Origin: Mycolicibacterium fortuitum subsp. fortuitum
GTDB taxonomy: Bacteria; Actinomycetota; Actinomycetes; Mycobacteriales; Mycobacteriaceae
Length of the DNA stretch: 64,000 bases
Direction of reading: 5' to 3'
NCBI RefSeq assembly: GCF_022179545.1
Contig: NZ_AP025518.1
Coordinates: 434,001 to 498,000 of the forward strand
Of this stretch, positions 51,830 through 62,872 are shown piece by piece. Made by a program: the position numbers and the translations under genes. Numbering within the stretch: position 1 is the first letter of the stretch; each line of letters starts with the position of its first letter. The notes below the pieces were generated by a model. That model did not search any database. It was not told where the DNA came from and saw nothing but the letters and a program-made list of their open reading frames with translations.

Positions 51830-53200
51830 ATGGATACACTGCGCGAAATCAACCCCGCACATTCCGAAAACGCCAAGCAGCTCGCGGATGACGGCGTACG
51901 GTACGTCACGGCATCCTGGGTGGACGTCTTCGGCCGGTCCCGGGCGAAGAGCCACCCCATCGAGCGGCTTCCCGATTTGATGGCCGGCTTCGCCCGGTAC
52001 ACCCCCCGCGGCATCAACGGCATCGGCCGCATGGATCCGGTGGAGGAAGAGGTCACCGCACTGCCCGATCTCGACACGCTGACTGTCCTGCCGTGGGACA
52101 AGCGCTTCGCTTGGATGGCTTCGGATATGTGGTCGGACAAGGGCGAGCCGTTCTCACTGTGCCCGCGCTCGATCCTGAAGAAGCAGGTCGAGCGTGCTGC
52201 CAGCCTAGGCTACCGGCGCACGTTAGGTATCGAGCCCGAGTTCTACCTCTATCGGCCCGAGGATGTAACAGCCGATAGTTTCGGCGAACTGACAGTCACC
52301 GGAGGCATCCAGCCCAGCCCAGCTTATGACGTCGAGACGATGTACGACGTATCGGACTTCCTCGACGAGGTCGTGTCAACGATGAAGGACATCGGTCTGG
52401 AAGCTTTCGCCCTGGGCGCAGAGGGCGGGGTCGGACAGTTCGAGATCGACTTCTATTACAAGGACATGCTGGAGATGGCGGACCGGGTCACCCTCTTCCG
52501 GCTCATGGTCCACCAGGTAGCAAAGAAGCACGGGCTGGCAGTCAGCTTTATGCCAAAACCTTTTGCCAACCTTTGGGGCTCGGGTGCGCACTTCAACCTG
52601 GGGCTCTGCACTCTCGGCGCCGGCGAGGAGAGCGTCCTGCGGATCGGCGGGGCCAGCGTGCAGGGTGAAGACGAGTGGTCCAAGGAGGCCAAGTACTTCG
52701 TCGGCGGCCTGCTCAAGCATGCCCGGGCACTCACCGCGATCACCAACCCTCTGGTGAACTCCTACAAGCGGTTGACGCCGCGGCTGGTCGACGGATCGGT
52801 GTCGTGGGCGCCGATCAAGATCGCATATGGACCCAACAACCGCTCGTGCATGATCCGCCTGCCGGAGAATCGCCCCGCGATCGAGGTCCGCAACCCGGAT
52901 GCCTCGGCCAACGTGTACCTGGCCGGAGCCTTCCTGCTCGCCGCCGGCCTGGACGGCATTTCCAACGAGATCGATCCCGGCCAGCCGATGACCGAACTCG
53001 CATCCGACAACGAGGACATCGCGCGGCTGCCGCGCACCCTCCTCGAAGCGATCGAGGCATTCGAGCAGGACGAGCTGAGCCACGAGGTCTTCGGTGCCGA
53101 TTTCATGAAGGACTACACCGCGACCAAGCGTGACGAATGGGAGCAGGACCACCTGCCGGTGGGCGAGAAGGAGCGCGCCCAGCACCTGGTGTACTACTAA
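51830..53200 (+). CDS. Glutamine synthetase-like gamma-glutamyl ligase
   Basis: 456 aa. N-terminal beta-grasp (DDGVRYVTASWVDVFGRSRAKSHP) and GS catalytic domain: GIEPEFYLY (first metal Glu), EGGVGQFEIDF, HQVAKKHGLAVSFMPKPF, the GSGAHFN ammonia/substrate loop and NRPAIEVRNPDASANVYL. The short loops differ from GlnA; related type III/GlnT and PuuA-like enzymes glutamylate amines. It sits between an importer and a glutaminase, and a gamma-glutamyl hydrolase lies downstream. A glutamylation route for an imported amine is plausible. Confidence 0.88.
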   Translation: MDTLREINPAHSENAKQLADDGVRYVTASWVDVFGRSRAKSHPIERLPDLMAGFARYTPRGINGIGRMDPVEEEVTALPDLDTLTVLPWDKRFAWMASDMWSDKGEPFSLCPRSILKKQVERAASLGYRRTLGIEPEFYLYRPEDVTADSFGELTVTGGIQPSPAYDVETMYDVSDFLDEVVSTMKDIGLEAFALGAEGGVGQFEIDFYYKDMLEMADRVTLFRLMVHQVAKKHGLAVSFMPKPFANLWGSGAHFNLGLCTLGAGEESVLRIGGASVQGEDEWSKEAKYFVGGLLKHARALTAITNPLVNSYKRLTPRLVDGSVSWAPIKIAYGPNNRSCMIRLPENRPAIEVRNPDASANVYLAGAFLLAAGLDGISNEIDPGQPMTELASDNEDIARLPRTLLEAIEAFEQDELSHEVFGADFMKDYTATKRDEWEQDHLPVGEKERAQHLVYY

Positions 53201-53256
53201 ACCCTCCCTGCATCAATTGGCGTAAGTATCCGCCCGCAGCGCACTGAGGTGATACT

Positions 53257-53303
53257 GGCCGGGCTTGGCGAATTATGACACCGATCGGTCGCCAAGCCCG
53301 GCC
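53257..53303 (+). terminator. 15-bp perfect hairpin after the ligase gene
   Basis: GGCCGGGCTTGGCGA (53257-53271) and TCGCCAAGCCCGGCC (53289-53303) are exact reverse complements separated by 17 nt. It follows the glutamine-synthetase-like stop by 57 bp and precedes the glutaminase start by ~30 bp. No T-run follows, as often in mycobacteria. It could be a terminator, an attenuator before the glutaminase, or a stabilising structure. Confidence 0.6.
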
Positions 53304-53334
53304 AGGCTGCGCCATTGCGGATATTCAATATGAA

Positions 53335-54261
53335 ATGGTGGATAGAGACGTGTTTGCGACGGAATCACTAAATGCGCTGTTAGACGAGGTTAAACCACTT
53401 CTGGACCGCGGCAAGGTATCCAACTACCTCCCGGAATTGAGCCGGGCCAACCAAGACGAATTGGCCATCGCCATCGATCTCGGCTCGGAAGGCGTTGTCA
53501 CGGCGGGCAATCACCGCGCCACCTTCACCATGCAAAGCGTGGTCAAAGTTTTCACTCTCCTGCTGGCACTGCACTACCACGGAAAGGATCACGTATTCGA
53601 ACGAGTCGGATTCGACCAGGCCGTCGGATCGTACAACTCGCTCGAAACATTCATCAAAGGCTCGGGTGTGCCTGTCAACCCATTCGTCAACGCCGGCGCC
53701 CTCGTCATCGCCGACATGATTCCCGGATCCGACCCCGATAGCCGGGCCAACCACGTTCTCGAAATCATCCGGGCGCTGACCGGAAATGCGGACATCCGAG
53801 TGAACTTTGACGTCGCGAAATCCGAATTGACGCTCGCCGACCGCAACCGCGCACTCGGCTACTGCCTACGTAGCCACGGCCTGATCTCGACCGGGGTCGA
53901 AAACCTACTCTGGGCGTATTGCCAGATGTGCTCGATCGAAGTCGATGTCGTGGACCTGGCTGCGGCCAGTCGGGTGCTCGCCGGCAACTCCGATATTCAC
54001 GTCATGGGCCAACTACTCGATGCCGCACACCTACGAACGGTTCGCCGCCTGATGTTGTCCTCCGGCATGTATGAGGGGTCCGGCCAGTACGCATGCGAGG
54101 TCGGGATTCCCGCGAAATGCGGGGTATCTGGCGCGATGATCGGCGTCGTGCCAAAAGAGCAAGGTATCGGGATCTATGGCCCTGCCCTCGACAAATTCGG
54201 CAACAGTATCGGTGGCCTCCGATTGATGCAATTACTGTCCGCGGCACTGCGCATCGATTGA
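53335..54261 (+). CDS. glsA: Glutaminase (GlsA family)
   Basis: 308 aa from ATG 53335; the upstream ATG 53275 would place translation through the hairpin. Serine-dependent glutaminase motifs: F-T-M-Q-S68-V-V-K71 (S-x-x-K), VPVNPFVNAGALVIADMI, Tyr/Asn regions and C-terminal CGVSGAMIGVVPKEQGIGIYGPALDKFGNS. It converts glutamine to glutamate and ammonia, fitting a glutamyl-handling cluster. A small ORF and whiB follow within ~120 bp. Confidence 0.92.
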   Translation: MVDRDVFATESLNALLDEVKPLLDRGKVSNYLPELSRANQDELAIAIDLGSEGVVTAGNHRATFTMQSVVKVFTLLLALHYHGKDHVFERVGFDQAVGSYNSLETFIKGSGVPVNPFVNAGALVIADMIPGSDPDSRANHVLEIIRALTGNADIRVNFDVAKSELTLADRNRALGYCLRSHGLISTGVENLLWAYCQMCSIEVDVVDLAAASRVLAGNSDIHVMGQLLDAAHLRTVRRLMLSSGMYEGSGQYACEVGIPAKCGVSGAMIGVVPKEQGIGIYGPALDKFGNSIGGLRLMQLLSAALRID

Positions 54262-54283
54262 CATAGCGAGACAAAGGACCATT

Positions 54284-54391
54284 ATGTGCCGCCAGGTCAC
54301 TATCGGGCGGGTCGATACCGGTGCCGAATATGGATTTTCCAATTTCGGCCTCCGATCGCCGATCTATAACTGGAACAGCACCTATGGCTAG
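54284..54391 (+). CDS. 35-aa ORF overlapping the whiB start
   Basis: ATG 54284 has AAAGGA 5 nt upstream (54273-54278). The peptide starts MCRQVTIGRVDTG and ends IYNWNSTYG. Its TAG (54389-54391) overlaps the ATG at 54384 used by whiB, so whiB translation may be coupled to it. The first six residues recall short Cys-bearing actinobacterial peptides starting MCR-x-V-T, but the Cys-rich remainder of those is absent. It may be a leader peptide or a truncated gene. Confidence 0.45.
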   Translation: MCRQVTIGRVDTGAEYGFSNFGLRSPIYNWNSTYG

Positions 54392-54707
54392 CCGCGCTCA
54401 TCACGGCCCACGCCCTCTGCGGCCTATTGCCGCGGAGTGGGCCTGGCAGCAAAATGCCCGTTGCCGCAGCGCTGATCCCAACCTCTTCTTTCATCCTGAG
54501 GGTGAGAGAGGCGCAGAACGCGATCGCCGCTATCGGCGGGCGGTGCAATTTTGCGCGGACTGTCCCGTCCGCGACGACTGTGCGGCGCACGCGCTGCTTT
54601 TTGGTGAGGACTACGGTACCTGGGGCGGCATGTCGGAGGGAGATCGCTTGCGCAGCTTGGGTAAGGGCCGCAGCAGGCGTGCGGCGATTGATCACGACCG
54701 TGCATAA
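54384..54707 (+). CDS. WhiB-family iron-sulfur regulator
   Basis: 107 aa from ATG 54384 (ATG 54330 also in frame). Four cluster ligands Cys27, Cys57, Cys60 and Cys66 in the pattern C...C-x2-C-x5-C; FFHPEGERG before them and the turn GTWGG (78-82) after, then a basic tail KGRSRRAAIDHDRA for DNA contact. It is closest in look to WhiB2/WhiB3. Being encoded right after glutaminase suggests it links redox state to the nitrogen cluster. The start is chosen for its overlap with the preceding 35-aa ORF. Confidence 0.9.
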   Translation: MASRAHHGPRPLRPIAAEWAWQQNARCRSADPNLFFHPEGERGAERDRRYRRAVQFCADCPVRDDCAAHALLFGEDYGTWGGMSEGDRLRSLGKGRSRRAAIDHDRA

Positions 54708-54785
54708 CTCGCCCAAATATCCAACGAAATTTGGGGCCAGTTTTACGCTCTAGTCACCGAGTATGCATTTGTGGCTGAACGGCCG

Positions 54786-55604
54786 CTACTCACCGTATCG
54801 CTGATAGCGTCGGCTGCAGACGTACCTTGCGCGAGCGAGAAAAGCGGCGAACAACGCCGTCTCTGTGTCATCAACGGCATTGTCGATGTCTTCGGGGTGC
54901 CACTGGACACCTAGCACCCAAATGTCAGGGTTTTCGTGTTCAATCGCTTCAATGACGCCGTCGGCCGTGCGGGCGGCTACCCGGAAAGATGGGGCGACCT
55001 GTCCAACAGCTTGATGATGTCCGTGGCGAACAAGAGCTGACGACCGGCCCAGGATATGAGCAAGTTTGCTGTCTTTTTCGATATGTACCCGCTCGTCGAC
55101 AAGCAAGGATTGGCTTCCGGGAACTCCGTAATGGCCGGATTCTGGTCCCAAGTCCGGAATAAGGGTGCCGCCATACATGACGTTGACTAGCTGTAGGCCT
55201 CGGCATATCCCAAAGATGGGTGCGTCCTGATTCAACGCGGTGTAGATCAATTTCACGGTGCGGTCATCGCAGCGACGGTCGACCCCATAGAGACTTGGAA
55301 CGTGGTCGTTATGACGATACAGCGCGGGGTCGACGTCACCACCGCCAAGAAGTAACAAGCCGTCGACTGAGGGCCAGGTGAGTGGGAAGTCATCGGCCGC
55401 GGGGTCGATAAAAAGCGTTCTCGCGCCGAGGTCGGCCACAGTGTGTAGTGCTCGGCGTGCAAACTTCACGATGAGGTCATAGGTCTCATTCGTGTGATCG
55501 GGGTAGTTGAGGGGAGCTATCACTCCGATCAGTGGAACGCTTGATGCTAATGGTGAATTCGCGGGGCTGGCTTCCCACGCCGAGGAACTGGCAACGGCAT
55601 GCAA
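54786..55604 (-). CDS. Gamma-glutamyl-gamma-aminobutyrate hydrolase (PuuD-like class I amidotransferase)
   Basis: 272 aa. Peptidase C26 fold: VPLIGVIAPLNYPDHTNETY at the N-terminus, GLLLLGGGDVDPALY, nucleophile Cys134 in FGICRGLQLVNVMYGG, and the His/Glu pair in VLGVQWHPED. In putrescine breakdown PuuD removes the glutamate put on by PuuA-type ligase; a GS-like ligase in this cluster would provide that step. The gene is convergent with whiB. Confidence 0.9.
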   Translation of the reverse strand: MHAVASSSAWEASPANSPLASSVPLIGVIAPLNYPDHTNETYDLIVKFARRALHTVADLGARTLFIDPAADDFPLTWPSVDGLLLLGGGDVDPALYRHNDHVPSLYGVDRRCDDRTVKLIYTALNQDAPIFGICRGLQLVNVMYGGTLIPDLGPESGHYGVPGSQSLLVDERVHIEKDSKLAHILGRSSALVRHGHHQAVGQVAPSFRVAARTADGVIEAIEHENPDIWVLGVQWHPEDIDNAVDDTETALFAAFLARARYVCSRRYQRYGE

Positions 55605-56098
55605 GACAATTCTACTTTCTGCTAGATGGTTCGATCGGCCTCTGTCCGCTTGCGCTCTTTAATCCGCAGTTCGGCGCTTTTCTACAGCTCGGGTTCGCGA
55701 GTCGATGACGCGCAGTTGTACGATCGCCGGAAAGGTAAAATGGTCCTCTCTATTGGCCACTGCCGCCCGGTGGCGACGGCATTCTGGAAATGCTCGATTC
55801 CATCGGTCAAAAATTTACGCACGATAAACTCCTTGACCGATACGTGATTTGGCAGATCATGAGCCGCGCCGCATTCTCTCCAGGGTCCATGTGGTCGCGT
55901 TCGCAACCGTGCGCCGCAGCACTTCCAGGCTTACGACGTTGTCGCGAGCGACGAGTGGTAAAACGTTTTGGCATGTTGATATCGAATGTACGAGAGTGAA
56001 TGGCCGTGTGTCAATGGTATTTGGAAGTGCGACGGAGGCGACGCCGCAGTGCAAGGCTCCAGCGGGCTGTATCTTCGCAGGTGGCGCGTCGTCGCGCG
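55605..56098. other. ~490 bp without a convincing gene
   Basis: Lies between the PuuD-like and AraC-like genes. It is less GC-rich than its neighbours. Frames on either strand give short peptides without motifs; a minus-strand stretch near 55700-55860 (SVKEFIVRKFLTDGIEHF) may be a degraded helical protein. It contains the PuuD-side promoter at its left end. Confidence 0.4.
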
Positions 56099-57052
56099 CT
56101 ATCTGTCGACTCGGCCTTGGAAGCCTCGCCGATAGCTTGTCGGGGAGGTGGAGAATGCCAGGGCGAAGTTTTGGCGCATGGTGACCGCGCTGCCGAAGCC
56201 GCTTTTGTGGGCGATCTGGTCTATCGGCAGGTCGGTCTGCTCCAACAACCGACGAGCGTCGTCGAGACGCCGAGCCCGCACCCACGAGGCAGGAGTAGCT
56301 CCCGTGGCCTCGCGGAACAGTCGGACGAACGTCCGGCGACTCACGTGGGCATGCGTCGCCAGCTCGTCAACGGTGAGTGGACGGTCGAGGTTGTGCAGCG
56401 CCCAATCCAACGTCGCGGCAACCGGATCACCCTGCGGCACAGTGGGTAACGGACGCTCCACGTACTGAGCCTGGCCGCCGTCGCGGTGCGGAGCCACGAC
56501 CAGGAATCGTGCCACGGTGTTAGCGGCCTCGGCCCCCAAGCGACTACGAAGCAGATGCAGGCACGCGTCGATCCCGGCAGCAGTTCCTGCTGAGGTGAGC
56601 ACGTCACCGTGATCTACATAGAGGACCGACCCATCGAACTGCACCTGTGGCCGCCTGACGGCCAGATGGTCGAGCGCCAACCAGTGGGTCGTGGCGGTTC
56701 TGCCATCCAAAATTCCGGTGTCGGCTACGGGCAGCGTGCCGAAGCACAGGCCAACGATCACAGCGCCTCTGGCGCGCGCCCGGATGAGGGCGTCGCGAAG
56801 CGACTTCGTGACAGGCCGCCAGTCAGAGAACCAGGATGGGACGACTACCACCTGAGCGTCGTCTGCGTCGGCCAGCCCGCACACTCCATCCAGCGCCTGC
56901 CCCTCGGCGGTGTCGATGGCGCCGGCAGAATCCGAGAACAGCACCGTCTGCCAGTCCGCAAGTCCCTGGCGACGTACTTCTCCAAAGACCATCTGCGGCA
57001 CGGACAGGTGGAACAACGTGATCCCGTTGAAGGCGTAGATCGCGATCTTCAC
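56099..57052 (-). CDS. GlxA-type regulator (DJ-1/PfpI domain + AraC HTH)
   Basis: 317 aa from GTG 57052, with GGGGGC upstream. Residues 1-~185: DJ-1/PfpI-like sensor (VKIAIYAFNGITLFHLSVPQMVFGEV, GAVIVGLCFGTLPVADTGILDG with a Cys at the elbow, TSAGTAAGIDACLHLL). C-terminal AraC domain with two HTHs (LTVDELATHAHVSRRTFVRLFREATGATPASWV and LPIDQIAHKSGFGSAVTMRQNF). Such regulators often activate amine or arginine catabolism. Divergent from the cysteine hydrolase, its probable target. Confidence 0.92.
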   Translation of the reverse strand: MKIAIYAFNGITLFHLSVPQMVFGEVRRQGLADWQTVLFSDSAGAIDTAEGQALDGVCGLADADDAQVVVVPSWFSDWRPVTKSLRDALIRARARGAVIVGLCFGTLPVADTGILDGRTATTHWLALDHLAVRRPQVQFDGSVLYVDHGDVLTSAGTAAGIDACLHLLRSRLGAEAANTVARFLVVAPHRDGGQAQYVERPLPTVPQGDPVAATLDWALHNLDRPLTVDELATHAHVSRRTFVRLFREATGATPASWVRARRLDDARRLLEQTDLPIDQIAHKSGFGSAVTMRQNFALAFSTSPTSYRRGFQGRVDR

Positions 57053-57203
57053 GCTTGCCCCCAAGTGCACAGTTGGCCTGATTTCATCGAATAATAGCAT
57101 TCATGCCACTCACGCCTGGTTGCGTCGGTGTGCAAGCCTGGAACCCAGGTGTCGTGAAGATGCCAAGCCAATTCCAATCCAGGTCCAGAACAGGAGACTT
57201 CTC

Positions 57204-57839
57204 ATGCCCACACCCCGCCGCGCGCTGGTACTCGTCGATGTGCAGCAGGAGTACTTTGACGGCCCCATGCAGGTCCAGTACCCGCCTCGCCAGGACTCTC
57301 TGGCAAGGATCCTGACTGCAATCGACAGCGCGGTCGAGGCGGACATTCCGGTTGCGGTCATCCAGCACGACGCCGGCGAGGACTCTCCCGTCTACAACCC
57401 GTCAAAGCCCGGATTCGCCCTGCATCCCGAGATCTCCGGGCGCCAGAAAGACACTTGGAAGCACCTCGTCAAGACCAATAGCAGCGTTTTCCTGAACACG
57501 GATTTGGTGGACTGGCTGACGAGCCGAGGCGTGGACACCGTCACTCTCGTCGGGTACATGACCAACAACTGCGTCCTGGCCTCCTCCGCAGACTCCGAAA
57601 GGGTGGGGGTCGACATCGAGGTGCTCTCCGACGCGACCGGAGCCATCAACCTCGCCAACGCGGGTGGATCAGCTGACGCCGAAACGGTCCATAGGACCCT
57701 GTTGGCGTTGCTGGCATCGAACTGGGCTAGCGTCGCTACCACCGCCGAATGGGTTGAGGCCGTTGCCAATTCCAACGTCCTGGATAAGAGCAACTTGTAC
57801 GAGTCTGCTGTGAACGGCGCCCTGGCAACGGCGAACTAG
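57204..57839 (+). CDS. Isochorismatase-like cysteine hydrolase
   Basis: 211 aa from ATG 57204, AGGAGA upstream. Catalytic triad visible: Asp12 in VLVDVQQEYFDG, Lys90 in HLVKTNSSVF, Cys123 in GYMTNNCVLASS with the preceding cis-peptide region. Family members hydrolyse amides such as nicotinamide, ureidoacrylate or N-carbamoylsarcosine. In a cluster with NCS1 and DUF1116 proteins, a carbamoyl or ureido substrate is an attractive guess. Confidence 0.9.
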   Translation: MPTPRRALVLVDVQQEYFDGPMQVQYPPRQDSLARILTAIDSAVEADIPVAVIQHDAGEDSPVYNPSKPGFALHPEISGRQKDTWKHLVKTNSSVFLNTDLVDWLTSRGVDTVTLVGYMTNNCVLASSADSERVGVDIEVLSDATGAINLANAGGSADAETVHRTLLALLASNWASVATTAEWVEAVANSNVLDKSNLYESAVNGALATAN

Positions 57840-57847
57840 CTTTCGCG

Positions 57848-57888
57848 CCGGGAGTCAATGGCCGGGGTGGGCAATGCAAGTCTCCCGG
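57848..57888 (+). terminator. Possible terminator after the cysteine hydrolase
   Basis: CCGGGAG (57848-57854) can pair with CTCCCGG (57882-57888) across a 27-nt loop, 9 bp after the stop. There is no T-run, and the loop is long, so this is tentative. Confidence 0.35.
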
Positions 57889-58059
57889 GGTGTCAGCCTC
57901 GGGTTTCGTCGCGATGAGCATGGTGTCGTGGAGGTTGGCTGGGCCGTTGGTAGTAGGCAGGCTGGATCAGTCGCCGTGTGGGTCGGCAGGCTTTCGTGTG
58001 GGCCGTAGGGCGGCCCAGCGCGGGCGGGCGGCAAGCTAGCTTGCGCCGTCGTGCGGCAT

Positions 58060-58690
58060 AGCCGGAACGGCCGTCACCGCTCGCGACCGAGCCTTCCTTG
58101 ACGATAACGCTGTTCATCGAATGGTTGTTGAGTCCGAAGCAGTCGATACGCCAGTCGACACGCATGGCGGGCCAGCGCCACGCGGGCCTGCATCGGGGTC
58201 ATGCCCCGGGCGCGTAGTTCAGCATTGCGTTCGGCGAACGATGGCGAACTCTGCGACAGTCCCCAGGCGATCCCCATCAGGGCGTCACGATGCTCGGCCA
58301 ATCCCTGGCGTGAGATGCGTCCACGACGATTCAAGGTGGCCGATTGGTAGAGCGCGGGCGCCAAACCCGTTGCCGAGTAGAGATGTTCGGCATCGGGGAA
58401 CCGCTCGATCGGCAGACTGTGCGAGGCGAAGGCTGCTGCACGAATCGAGGCGACGCCGGGAAGACTGGTCAGAATTTGGCCGTCAGTTCGGGTGAGCAAC
58501 GCTACGATTTCGCTGTCGATAGCCTCGATGTCTGTCCGGAGCCGACGATATCGGTCCAGGTCACGACCCAGCCGCTGAGCGCGCTGATCAGCATCGGCCG
58601 GCGGCGGCAGACACTGGTTCCACCGCTGCGACCAGTATCGGGCGGTACTGACGGTCAACCGGCCCGGCGCACGGCATATCAAGGACCGTG
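58060..58690 (-). mobile_element. IS110-family element remnant (Tnp20 half of transposase)
   Basis: The minus strand encodes the C-terminal Transposase_20 domain: LLTRTDGQILTSLPGVASIRAAAF, HLYSATGLAPALYQSAT, GRISRQGLAEHRDALMGIA and a basic tail. The N-terminal DEDD/RuvC-like half and the left end are missing, replaced by the 5'-truncated sigma gene. A perfect palindrome GCAAGCTAGCTTGC (58031-58044) lies just past its 3' end. It cannot move on its own. Confidence 0.75.
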
Positions 58691-59005
58691 GCTGCGGGGC
58701 TCGCCCTGCGAACGCGGCAGCACATGCCAGCACCGCCAGACCCGAGGACCTCGTCCAGGACACGCTGCTCAGGGCATACGCGGGGTTCCACCGGTATCGG
58801 GATGGCACTTACCTGCGAGCGTGGTTGCTCAGAATCATGACGAACGTCTGGATCAGCGCATATCGCACTGCGAGGGTACGGCCTGAGGAGATTGCGTCCG
58901 AAGCAATAAATGACGCCAGAATGTCGGCAGCGGGGCAACAGTCAGCCTTGGTGTCGGCTCCGGTTGAATCCTGAGCAGCCTGCTCCGGTTGAAAAGTGAG
59001 CAGGT

Positions 59006-61050
<2,045 letters not shown>

Positions 61051-61671
61051 TCTCCAATCAGAAGGGTGCTCACTTTTCGACCGGAACTACCTGCTCACTT
61101 TTCGACCGGAGCCGACACTTGGAGCTGCGATCAGCGGAACTTGTTGCGTTGGAGGCGCTCGGTGACGACGAAGTCAGATCAGCACTGGGCTCTCTGCCAG
61201 AGGATCAGCGAATGGTATCTATTACGCCGATGTGGGTGGCTATCGGTATAAGGAGATTTCAGAGATCCTGAACGTGCCAGTCGGGACAGTGATGTCACGC
61301 CTTCATCGGGGGCGTCGCAGATTGAGGAGGCTGCTCCTCGAAATCGCCAAGGCGCGTGGCTACCTCTGGTGCGGGCCGCCTGCGCCAGACAACGGCGTAC
61401 GCGTCGACACGTGGCCTTGCCCCGACGCCTCGGTTTCCGATAATCAACGTACGTGACCATGGTGCTCGAAGTGGGGGTGATCGACAGTTTTGCGTCCACT
61501 CGCGTGTTGTAGGACCATTCGGCATGGTCGAATGTACGTACATCGGGCGTAGGCTGCGCGTTGATAAAGCTTCAAGGAGAAACGTGGGAGCAAAGGGTGG
61601 TGACACCGCGCCGCCCCAGCGAGCGCTGAGCCGAGCGGCAGGTGAGAGGGACCCAGTTGGTGGTCCAGTCG

Positions 61672-62529
61672 TTATGCGACTTGGGGTTGGTGGGTCGTGG
61701 TCCACTGTAGAGCGAACTCGGCTGGGGTGAGTTCGCCGTGGGCGGAGTGGGGTCGGTTGGCGTTGTAGTCGATCCTCCAGTCTTCGATGATCACCCGGGC
61801 TTCCAATAGTGAGTCGAAGCGCCATGAGTTGAGCAGTTCATCGCGCAGGCGGCCGTTTAACGATTCGATCCAGGCGTTCTGCCAGGGCGAGCCGGGATCG
61901 ATGAAAAGTGAACCAGCACTATTGAATCGACACCAGTCGGCCACGGCGTGGGCCACGAATTCTGGGCCGTTGTCGAAGCGCACGTAGTGCGGCGCCCCAT
62001 GGAGGAGGGCCAACCGATCCAGCACGGCGACGACGCCGTCGGCGTTGATGGAGCGATCAACCTCGATCGCCAGGGCTTGGCGGGTGAACTCGTCGATCAC
62101 GTTGAGCATCTTGAGGGTGCGCCCGTCGGCGGTGGTGTCGAACTGAAAGTCCATCGCCCAGATGACGTTCGGGCGGATCGGGGACATCGCCCCCACGGCG
62201 ACGCCGATGCCGGTCAGGCGCTTCCTGCGGCGTCGTTGCGGGACCCGCAGGCCCTCATCCCGCCACAGGCGGCGGATGCGTTTGTTGTTGGCCTTCCAGC
62301 CGGCTCGCCGTGCCATCTTGGCTGCCCGCCGCCATCCCCAGCGAGGCCGGTCTGTGGAGAACCGGCGCAGCCAGGCACGTAGCTCGGTCTCCTCGGTGGT
62401 GATCGGGGCCGGTATCAACCGCATCGTCGAGCGGTGCAGACCTACTACCGTGCACGCGCGGCGTTCGGACACCCCGAACCGCTCACGCAGCGCCGCCACA
62501 GCGCTGCGTTTGCGGTTCGGGGTCAGAAG
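61672..62529 (-). CDS. IS3 OrfB integrase, made by programmed frameshift
   Basis: About 285 codons in the -1 frame relative to orfA, opening at LLTPNRKRSAVAALRERFGVSERRAC without a good start codon, as expected for OrfAB fusion. The DDE triad is visible: Asp in VIWAMDFQFD, Asp in YVRFDNGPEF and Glu in NAWIESLNGRLRDELL. Ends PAEFALQWTTTHQPQVA. No lesions seen. Confidence 0.9.
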   Translation of the reverse strand, partial: LLTPNRKRSAVAALRERFGVSERRACTVVGLHRSTMRLIPAPITTEETELRAWLRRFSTDRPRWGWRRAAKMARRAGWKANNKRIRRLWRDEGLRVPQRRRRKRLTGIGVAVGAMSPIRPNVIWAMDFQFDTTADGRTLKMLNVIDEFTRQALAIEVDRSINADGVVAVLDRLALLHGAPHYVRFDNGPEFVAHAVADWCRFNSAGSLFIDPGSPWQNAWIESLNGRLRDELLNSWRFDSLLEARVIIEDWRIDYNANRPHSAHGELTPAEFALQWTTTHQPQVA

Positions 62530-62810
62530 TTTCCCGCCGAGATCTCTTTGAGCATGTCGATGTCGAGGGCCTGGTTGGCGACCAACTTCTTGAGCCGGGC
62601 GTTCTCGGCCTCGAGCTCCTTGAGTCGCTTGGCGTCGTTGGCCTTCATGCCGCCGTACTGGGCCACCCAGCGATGCCACGTCGACTCGGTGACCTCCAAG
62701 TGCCGGCACACCTCCGCAAGTTCCTGGCCGGTCCCGAGCAGCTTGTTGCCCTCGGCCAGCTTGCGGATGATCTGGTCCGGCGTATGCCGCCGGCGCTTGT
62801 TCGATGCCAT
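62523..62810 (-). CDS. IS3 OrfA (HTH protein)
   Basis: 95 aa from ATG 62810. Helix-turn-helix (HTPDQIIRKLAEGNKLLGTGQELAEVCRHLEVTESTWHRWV) and a leucine-zipper-like coil (KRLKELEAENARLKKLVANQALDIDMLKE). It binds IS ends and dimerises. The last codons overlap the orfB frame. Confidence 0.9.
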   Translation of the reverse strand: MASNKRRRHTPDQIIRKLAEGNKLLGTGQELAEVCRHLEVTESTWHRWVAQYGGMKANDAKRLKELEAENARLKKLVANQALDIDMLKEISAGNF

Positions 62811-62872
62811 GTCGTCGTTGATTCTTCCTTGCCCGCAGACCGGGCAACAGAGTCGCACAACGACTGGACCAC

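Larger units (their letters stand above)
61660..62872 (-). mobile_element. Intact-looking IS3-family insertion sequence
   Basis: About 1213 bp bounded by imperfect inverted repeats: GTGGTCCAGTCGTTATGCGAC at the left and its near match (GTTGTGCGAC form) at the right. It encodes orfA and orfB with the usual frameshift overlap. No target duplication is obvious (left flank CAGTTG, right flank TACGAA), so flanking DNA may have rearranged. It is a different IS3 subgroup from the relics at 17 and 46 kb. Confidence 0.88.

Noticed and set aside
54299..54313. ATCGGGCGGGTCGA shared with 40077-40091 as a possible attachment core
   Set aside because: A single 14-mer match in a GC-rich 64-kb window is expected by chance, and nothing else aligns around it.
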